Shown here one piece after another: positions 1-5,401 of a stretch of DNA of 5,401 nt (its first letter is position 1; each line of letters opens with the position of its first letter). The translations under genes were made by a program, and so were the position numbers. Source of the DNA: an uncultured Ruminococcus sp. GTDB lineage: Bacteria > Bacillota > Clostridia > Oscillospirales > Ruminococcaceae. A model generated the notes under the pieces. That model was given only the letters and a program-made list of their open reading frames with translations, had not been told where the DNA came from and searched no databases. The stretch lies in NCBI GenBank assembly GCA_945835085.1, contig CAMAIG010000139.1:1-5401 (forward strand), in the 5' to 3' direction.

Positions 1-561
1 TTCGTGGGAGGCTTTATTGGAAAAACTCTTGAAAACTCAGCTCCGACCATTGAATTGAAAGACTGTGTATTCTCTCCCGAAATTTCCTATGAACAGGGCG
101 GCGGCAAGAGCATATGCGGCGGAGCTTTAGGAGAAATATCCGCTACCTCCGCATTTACGGCTTCTGCAGATAATATCACTATCGGCGGCTCGGTGACCGT
201 TAACAGCACTGCTTCCTTCAGAAGAACAAGCGCATTTATCGGCAACATAAGCAATTACAACGGAACTGCGGGTGCAAGGACATTTTCTATTACAAATATG
301 ACCTTTGACGGTGCGAGAGTTTCATCGGCTTTGGGTGGAGCATTGCTCGGTGAAGCCTGGAACGATACGGAAGTAACCATCGGCTCGGAAACCAGGAATG
401 GCATTACTGTGCGTAATTCCTCTGCAAGTCAAAGCAGGAACAGCCATTTTGCAGGCTTGATGACGGCTGCATCGGGCTATTGGAAAGTCTATGATATAAG
501 CATTGAGTCCATAGCCGTGGAGGGCAGCAGCGCTTTGTCCTTCGGTATGCTTATCAATTCA
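1..561 (+). repeat. First beta-helix repeat array (residues 1-187), period about 37 residues
   Basis: Equivalent five-residue cores are GGFIG (residue 3), GGALG (40), SAFIG (77), GALLG (113), AGLMT (151) and FGMLI (181). Successive spacings are 37, 37, 36, 38 and 30 residues, about 111 bases per unit. Between cores lie alternating hydrophobic/polar strands such as ITIGGSVTVNST (residues 59-70) and FSITNMTFDGARV (95-107). The units are conserved only in the core, so this is an old protein-level repeat and not a fresh DNA tandem repeat. The array is already under way at base 1, so further units probably lie upstream. A parallel beta-helix with one to two coils per unit is the simplest reading; this is inferred from pattern, not from a database match. 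Confidence 0.7.
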
Positions 562-3500
562 GGCATCTGCTCGGACAATTCAAAAACATATGCACTTTAC
601 CTTGAGCTTGAAAAGAAAAATGCGTATAAAATAACCTCTGCGGATATGTCGGGACTTAATGCAAATGCTGTTTATGATGACATTATCGCAACCTGCACAG
701 GCATTTACAATGAAGATGATTCTGTGCTTCAGAACGGAAAAAGTGCGGTAGTATCCATTCATACCACAGACGGAAGGGTTATAATGGACGGCACAAGCTG
801 TAATACCTATCAGGACCAGACTTCTGTAAAAAAAGAAAACACCAATACAAGATATTATTACGATCTCGATGTTATCAGAGCAAAAAGCTCCTCTGAGCTT
901 AATTCTTCGGAAAAGCTTATGCTGTGGAGCCTGAACAGGTATGCCTATGAAAACATAAAGAAGTATTTTCCCGATATGTTTGGCAATACAATTCCTGCAG
1001 GAAACTATGATATGACGGGATATTCCTATTATCCCACAGATGCTCCCTCGGGAATGGTCATTGATGGCGGCAGCACCTTCACCTTCTGCAATGATAAGCT
1101 TGAAGCAGGTGAAAACGGCGTCGGAAATTCGGACGGCAGAGTCAGATCTTCTGCCGAAAATACCCAGCATTTTCTTATGCATTTCGGACTTTTCCGCAAT
1201 GTGCAAACCAATATAGAAACAGGCAGCAGCCTTACATTCAAGGGAAGCGTCGGCGGCAATGAAAGCTGCAGCGGTGCTTTGATCTGCGGCACTCTTATGG
1301 GTAGCAATACCGAGCCTATCACTGTAAGCATAAACGGTATAATCCTTGATGGCATCAGCGTAAACGGAGATAAGTCACAAACAGGATATGCCCCGCTTCT
1401 CATTAACAGGATAGAAAGCTTTACCGAGCTTTCCCTTAGTAATGTCAGCACCACCGACGGCTATGGGACAAGCGGTACGGCTATTGCCGCTACAAGCCTT
1501 ATAGGCTATGTGGGCAGCAGCGACGGTAATTCTTCCGATATAAAGCTTACATTCAGCGCATTGACTCTTGACGGCAGAAAATCTGCCATTTCCGACAGCG
1601 CTGCAAACAGTTCTCTTGATAGTGTTTATAAAACAGACAGATCAATTTTCAGCAAGGCTGTACTTCTGAACAGCTTTAAATTCAAAAACGGCAGCAACTG
1701 CTCAGGTTCATACAATTTCAGATTTGACGAGGACTGGAACGGGGACAACACTGCAAAGCATAATGTTGCATACGGAAGCGAAATTTCCGATTCGGGGGAA
1801 TATGACGGTCTGCAGGAAAGGTATATTAAAAGTGAAACCTTTACCGACCCTACAACACCCGCCCCCTCAACCGAATATACCTTTAAGACAAGCTTTCTTC
1901 CCTATGTGGCTGCGGAGTATTCTGCATCGGACAATTACCATGAGATCAGGGTCAATCACTCTGCACAGGCAGAGCTGAATACAGGCTGTGGAACCTATAA
2001 TGACCCGTATATAATAAGCTACGGCAGACAGCTGGAGCTTCTTGATAAGATACTCAGCGGCAATATGGGTGCAAGTGAAGACGGCACTGTGGTAAACTAT
2101 AAGCAGGATAACTACAAGGTATGGTGTGCCGAGAAGCAAAGCCATAGTGTGCTGACATGGAATTCGGGCAGCAGCCGTTTTGTGTCCGAAGCAGGAGATG
2201 TTTCCATAACTCTTGCAGAGATGCAGAATGCTCTTTCCACTGCATATTTCATGCTCAGCGAGAATGTTTCCGTTTCATCGGAATTTAACGGCATTGGCAA
2301 AAAGGTGCCATTTAAGGGCGTTATTTACGGCAGCGGTCATACTATCACAAACAGCAGTGCAAAGCCTCTTATTTTCCGGAGCAAGGGTGCGGTCATTAAG
2401 GACCTTACCGTTGAGATCACCGCTGATTTCACCGGACTGCTCAATGGTAATGCTGCGTCAAAATATGAAACAGACGGCGACGGTACTGCGGAATTTTACG
2501 GCGGTATTATCGGTATCGTAAACGGCGGCGACAACATAATCGATAATGTGGGTGTAAGCTTTACAAATGGCGGCACTATCAATATCAAATCAGGCAGCTG
2601 CTATGGAAATAAGGCTGTGGGCGGATATATCGGCGTTGTAAGATACGGAGGAGTTATCTTCCGCAATATGGACAGCGTTGCCCCGGAACTCCGTCAGGGA
2701 ATTACAAGCAGCGTAAACGCTATGTTCAACAGCACAGGCAATTTTAAGGACAGCAGCAATAAGGTCCTTCTTTACTGCAATCCCATTATCGGACGTGTTA
2801 TTGACGGATATGCTGTTACCGAATCAGACGCTTTCAGAGGAACCGAAGCTGCTGTTACTATGCATAACGGCAGTAAGAATTATTCTATTGCGGATATCAA
2901 CAAAAATGCAGAAAGGCTCAATTTCAGCGCATTTGAGCGTCCCTCGGGAAAGAGCGGCATAAATTCGGGTACAGTCTATGTTAACGATGCCCAGCAGCTT
3001 TTCCTTCTTGGCTGCATAGCTATGAGCGGCGAGGGCAGTGCATCGTCTGACGGAAGATATAATAATAAATACAGCTGCGGTAATGAACAGATGGTTCGCC
3101 ATGCTCAATACAGCGAGATAGGCACAGAAAGCACTGCCGACTTTGATATTGCGGCTGCCGACAGCTTTGAAAGTAATTGTGTTCCCTATGTGATCTACAA
3201 ATATACCGCACAAAGCGTTACGGGAGCAAACGGCAATGCTATTGCATATCCTGCAAAATGCATAACAAACGACAGCTTTGTATTCAATATTGAGCTTGCC
3301 CAAGGCACATACACCTTACCAGACGGTTTCAGAGGGATAGGCTCAATGAACAGCACTGCTTCCGAGCTTGAAATGTTCATAAACGGTATAGCGGGCAATT
3401 CTTCCGTTATCGAGCTGAACATGAGCTTCAATATGTACAGATCGGATTTTGACAAATATTATACCGCAAATTTAAGCTCAATCAGGAATTATAATGTAGG

Positions 3501-5401
3501 GCTTGGTCTGTTCAATACCCTTATCCAGAATAAGAGCAGCGTAACTCCCACAGATTTTGAGGCAGATACAAGCGGAAAGTATACTATCTCCGACCTTACC
3601 ATAAGCGGAGTTGTTGACCATGAGGTCTATAAGGACGAAGGCGGAGCAGTTCACAACGACAAAAGCTATGTCAGCTGTGCAGGAGGTCTTGCAGGTGCAA
3701 GCGTAACAAGCAATCTTATGATAGACAATGTTAATATGTCTGATCTGACCGTAAATTCAAGATATGTTTCCGGAGGACTTATCGGCTCCGTGATCGGCTC
3801 ATCAGGCAATAACAAGGTCACTGTTACAAATTTCGGCGCAAATGCACTGAATGTTGGCGAAGGTGCGCAGGCAGGCGGTCTTATCGCATATGCAAGGAAC
3901 GTTGTATTTGAAGCTGACGGAAATACAAACGGTGACAGCCACAGCCGCTTCAGTATAAGTACTATTTCTTCAAAATACTGCACAGGCAGCTGGAATGATG
4001 ACGTTGGAACAGGAGGTCTGATCGGTACTATTCATAATCTTAACAAGAGCATACCTTCCTCTGTAACAATAAAAAATATTGACTTAGAAAGCGGAAGCAT
4101 ATTAACTGTAAACGGCAGTAATACTGCATTCGTCGGCGGCATCATCGGATGCTGCGGAGATAAGGACAATAAAATTGATTTTGTTGATATTTCCGGTGTA
4201 AATGTTACTGATGCTGACATTAATAAGGACAGCTCCCGAAATGGATACTGCGGAGGAATTATAGGAGTAGTCAAAAAGAGCGTTCTGAAAACCATATTTG
4301 ATAACGTTCATGTGAAAAGCCCGAGCGGCGGAAAGTGTATAGAAGGCAAATCTCAGGTAGGCGGTCTTGTTGGACTTCAGATACCCGATCTTTCTGTAAA
4401 TAACTGTTCGGTTGAAAACTATACCCTTCTGTCAAAAGAAACAAGCATTAAGATCGAGGGAATAGGCGGCTTTTTGGCAAAGGCAGAGGATACGGCAAAG
4501 GTTTATATCAGAAACAGCAGAGTGAGCAGATGTGATCTCAGGTGCAACACAGCAATGCAGGTTGGCGGTATTGCCGGTTCTGTTGTTGATAATGCAAAGC
4601 TCATTGGCTATAACATTGTCATTGATAATGTGCATTTTTCCACTCCCTCGGGGGGAAAGCTTACTTCGGCTGTATCGGGAGATATTGCGGGTCTGATAAA
4701 AGAAAACAGCGAAATGAAGCTTATCGGTCTGTGCCTGTACAAGGACCCGGGCGGCGGTAGCATCGGCAAGGACGTGGGAACAAATAACGGTACCGTTCTT
4801 ACGATCTTTTCCGATTATAACGCTGTCTGCCTGAATGAAGCATCGGCAAATAAAGAGGCGTCATCGGTCAATAACAGTAATGGGGTCGATGATATGGGTG
4901 CTGCTCCCTATGCGACGGTAAATCCTAAGGCAACGATTGACAGCACAGCCTCCGCTCCCAAGTTCCTTACGGGCAACGGTGCGGATAGATCAACAGTTGA
5001 CAATATTCTTGCAGGCTTTGATACAGTGAATGGATATTATCATGCTGAAGGTGAATATACAGATAAATTCTCAAAGTATGAAAGCAAGCTGTCAACCTTT
5101 AATACAAAGACAGGTGCGTCAATACCCAATGACATTCCCGTCCTTGTAATTAACGACTCCGACTACAGAAGTGTTACGGAAATGCTCAACAGCTATATCC
5201 ATATCCTTACCAACGATGTAACTGTGAGCAACTATGCCCTGGCTGACAGCAGCATTTGTACCGTGGAAATTCTGCCCATGCGGCTCAATGAAGAAAGCGG
5301 AGCCTTTGAAACAGGGGAGGAGCTTGCAAAGACTCTCTACTGCAAAAACGGATATTTCAGAATGACAGATCTCGATTATGACAGCAATTATAAGCAGTTC
5401 A
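1..5401 (+). CDS. Giant repeat-rich putative surface protein with GLUG-like beta-helix repeats (internal fragment, both ends missing)
   Basis: Frame 1 reads through 1,800 codons without a stop, and the last base starts a further codon. Neither the start nor the end of the gene is visible, so signal peptide, anchor and true length are unknown. The product is rich in Gly, Ser, Asn, Thr and Asp and shows no hydrophobic stretch long enough for a membrane segment, as expected for an extracellular protein. Its main sign of identity is some twenty degenerate GG-hydrophobic-hydrophobic-G elements, each followed by short beta-strand-like runs such as IDNVNM, FDNVHV and IDNVHF. This is the pattern of GLUG-type right-handed beta-helix repeats, known from the non-catalytic parts of IgA-protease-like and adhesin-like proteins. 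No catalytic motif (for example HExxH) was seen. Codon use is uniform throughout (CTT Leu, AGC Ser, AGA Arg), so nothing suggests a fused or inserted foreign piece. Coding status is very secure; the beta-helix assignment is good but unproven; adhesion is only a guess from fold type. Confidence 0.93.
562..1035 (+). other. Intervening protein segment between repeat arrays, ending in a GNYDMTGYSYYP stretch
   Basis: This part of the large CDS (residues 188-345) lacks the GGxxG turns. It holds charged strands (LYLELEKKNAYKI, residues 199-211), a Tyr-rich stretch (TRYYYDLDVIR, 283-293) and a probable amphipathic helix, SSSELNSSEKLMLWSLNRYA (296-315). Residues 334-345 then read GNYDMTGYSYYP, after which beta-helix-like sequence resumes. 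The helix and the GNY stretch have plausible counterparts at residues 992-1007 and 1102-1115. It may be a capping or insertion domain that interrupts the helix. No known domain was recognised. Confidence 0.5.
1054..1515 (+). repeat. Second beta-helix repeat array (residues 352-505)
   Basis: The segment opens with MVIDGGSTFTF (residues 352-362), a strand-turn-strand like the first coil of many beta-helices. It continues with HFGLFRNV (394-401), where a GLF element often marks the first full turn. Degenerate cores follow: GALIC (425), APLLI (464) and TSLIG (498), spaced 39 and 34 residues, with strands such as PITVSINGIILDGISVNG (439-456) and FTELSLSNVSTT (474-485) between them. Sequence conservation is weaker than in the array near residues 1225-1568, so individual unit boundaries are approximate. 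Confidence 0.6.
1516..1989 (+). other. Distal part of second module with Thr/Pro-containing linker
   Basis: Residues 506-663 of the large CDS carry a few more strand-like runs (SDIKLTFSALTLDG, 513-526) and then lose the repeat pattern. An aromatic and acidic patch, FRFDEDWNGDN (573-583), is followed by a linker at residues 613-625 (ETFTDPTTPAPST plus E), typical of hinges between extracellular domains. The linker leads to SFLPYVAAEYSA (631-642). The LPYV element resembles VPYVIYKYTA at 1081-1090 and is a likely module-boundary signature. No enzyme motif was recognised. Confidence 0.5.
1990..2055 (+). other. GTYNDPYIIS domain-entry signature of a beta-helix module
   Basis: Residues 664-685 read GTYNDPYIIS, then YGRQLELLDKIL. 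The pattern G-T-x-x-D-P-Y-x-I followed by Q-L-x-x-L recurs, from general knowledge, at the entry of GLUG-type and related beta-helix domains in bacterial surface proteins: the first strand, then a short capping helix. Its position just after the Thr/Pro linker supports a new module starting here. The identification rests on recalled pattern only. Confidence 0.6.
2311..2640 (+). repeat. Third beta-helix segment (residues 771-880), with GVIYGSGHTITN turn and two GGxIG units
   Basis: This is the clearest classical beta-helix entry in the window. FKGVIYGSGHTITN (residues 771-784) fits the recurrent F-x-G-x-x-x-G-x-G-H-T-I strand-turn-strand. PLIFRSKGAVIKDLTVEI (789-806) fits the following L-I/L-F ... 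G-x-x-I-K-D-L-x-V coil. FYGGIIGIV (832-840) and VGGYIGVV (873-880) are typical GG-hydrophobic-x-G cores, 40 residues apart, with IIDNVGVSF (847-855) as the intervening strand. An acidic TDGDGTAE stretch (824-831) precedes the first core; it could be a metal-binding loop, but it is too short to claim one. Confidence 0.7.
2641..3315 (+). other. Intervening segment between third and fourth beta-helix regions
   Basis: Residues 881-1105 contain strand-like and loop sequence with several landmarks. NPIIGRVIDGYAVTE (927-941) may close the preceding coil. VYVNDAQQLFLLGCIAMSG (992-1010) looks like a strand followed by a helix, comparable with the QLELL helix at 677-681 and with the helix at 296-315. 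CVPYVIYKYTA (1080-1090) repeats the LPYVAAEYSA element at 633-642. The segment carries six of the 30 cysteines counted in the window. It resembles the 188-345 segment in size and position but not closely in sequence, and no known domain was recognised. Confidence 0.45.
3316..3615 (+). other. Entry coils of the fourth beta-helix region (LPDGFRGIG and GLGLFN landmarks)
   Basis: LPDGFRGIGSM (residues 1106-1116) is followed by a helix-like SELEMFINGIAG (1121-1132), then VIELNMSFNMYR (1136-1147), VGLGLFNTL (1166-1174) and YTISDLTISGVV (1194-1205). The order GIG turn, GLF turn, then I-x-D-L-T-I-x-G strand is the same as in the third segment (GSGHTI, LIF, IKDLTV), which argues that this is the N-terminal part of another beta-helix module leading straight into the long array downstream. 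Confidence 0.55.
3673..4704 (+). repeat. Long GLUG-like repeat array (residues 1225-1568, about ten units)
   Basis: The best-conserved repeats in the window are the cores CAGGLAGAS, VSGGLIGSV, AGGLIAYA, GTGGLIGTI, FVGGIIGCC, YCGGIIGVV, VGGLVGLQ, IGGFLAKA, VGGIAGSV and SGDIAGLI. Their Gly-Gly pairs lie at residues 1228, 1258, 1292, 1338, 1379, 1418, 1454, 1489 and 1522, with a degenerate final unit near 1561. Spacings run from 30 to 46 residues. Units contain strands such as IDNVNM (1241), VTIKNI (1355), FDNVHV (1433) and IDNVHF (1541). The GGLIG core plus following I-x-N-V strand is the hallmark of the GLUG motif family. At DNA level the cores differ (for example ggaggacttatcgg against ggcggtcttgttgg), so the units are long diverged and not a recent tandem expansion. 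Confidence 0.75.
4798..5401 (+). other. Distinct C-terminal region of the visible protein (residues 1600-1800), continuing beyond the window
   Basis: After VLTIFSDYNAVCLNE (residues 1599-1613) the GGxxG pattern stops. A polar stretch leads to APYATVNP (1635-1642) and KFLTGNGADRSTVDNIL (1654-1670). Then comes more globular-looking sequence: IPVLVINDSD (1712-1721), VTEMLNSYIHILTND (1725-1739) with helical character, VEILPMRL (1755-1762), and the aromatic/acidic YFRMTDLDYDSNYKQF (1785-1800), which is cut by the window end. The hydrophobic strand, helix, strand order suggests an alpha/beta or beta-sandwich domain rather than more helix coils. It is not recognised as a dockerin, cohesin, sortase signal or SLH domain. 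Confidence 0.5.

Noticed and set aside
1006..1056. Possible internal gene start at the Met codons near here.
   Set aside because: The frame is open and of the same character on both sides, with no upstream stop, spacing or promoter that would separate two genes.
580..1206. A 208-codon open frame on the minus strand, the longest of many antisense open frames.
   Set aside because: It is the complement of the continuous frame-1 gene. It has an Ile/Cys/His-rich composition with no recognisable domain, and its openness follows from the sense strand rarely using TTA (antisense TAA) Leu codons. The other minus-strand frames are shorter and of the same kind.
1724..1978. An 84-codon plus-strand frame rich in Thr, Pro and Arg.
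   Set aside because: It lies in a different frame inside the large gene, has low-complexity composition typical of a shadow frame, and no ribosome binding site of its own is needed or seen.
2470..2493. TDGDGTAE as a calcium-binding EF-hand or dockerin loop.
   Set aside because: Only a D-x-D-G fragment is present. The full twelve-residue loop spacing, the second copy and the helices of a dockerin are missing.
2213..2521. A 102-codon plus-strand frame overlapping the GVIYGSGHTITN region.
   Set aside because: Frame 1 here encodes clear beta-helix repeats with conserved cores. The alternative frame gives a Leu/Ser/Arg-rich product without motifs.
3766..4380. Recent DNA tandem repeat or CRISPR-like array suggested by recurring ggcggtctt/ggaggactt words.
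   Set aside because: Only short words coding for the GGL core recur. Spacing varies between about 90 and 138 bases, and the intervening DNA is not repeated, so this is a diverged protein repeat.

Overview
The window lies entirely inside one giant protein-coding gene on the + strand. Frame 1 is open from base 1 to base 5400: 1,800 codons with no stop, no start region and no end in view. Translated by hand, it is a continuous, compositionally uniform polypeptide rich in Gly, Ser, Asn, Thr and Asp. The visible part alone is roughly 190 kDa (estimate). No intergenic DNA, RNA gene, mobile element, CRISPR array, promoter or terminator can be supported.

The protein reads as a very large, probably secreted or cell-surface, repeat protein. 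Its core is a series of degenerate turns centred on a Gly-Gly-hydrophobic-hydrophobic-Gly element, followed by an Ile/Val-x-Asn-Val-x-Val type strand. This resembles the GLUG motif and other right-handed parallel beta-helix repeats. The layout by residue is: a first repeat array (1-187, period about 37); an intervening segment ending in a GNYDMTGYSYYP stretch (188-345); a second array (about 394-505); a Thr/Pro-containing linker (613-625); a segment opening with a GTYNDPYIIS signature (664-685) that leads into a beta-helix with a GVIYGSGHTITN turn (771-880); another segment (927-1090); a long array of about ten GLUG-like turns (1225-1568); and a C-terminal region of different character (about 1600-1800) that runs off the window. 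Several landmarks recur in the same order about 770 residues apart, suggesting old internal duplication of whole modules.

The organism is inferred only from style. GC is in the low to mid forties by eye. Leu is mostly CTT, Ser often AGC, Arg mostly AGA/AGG, and Ile ATA is common. With a giant Gly/Asn/Ser-rich beta-helix protein this fits gut or rumen Clostridia, for example Ruminococcus and relatives in the Oscillospiraceae, but no taxonomic marker is present. Function is unknown. Adhesion to a surface, glycan or host component is the most natural guess for this fold, and no catalytic motif was recognised. The signal peptide and any wall-anchoring, dockerin or secretion domain would lie outside the window.
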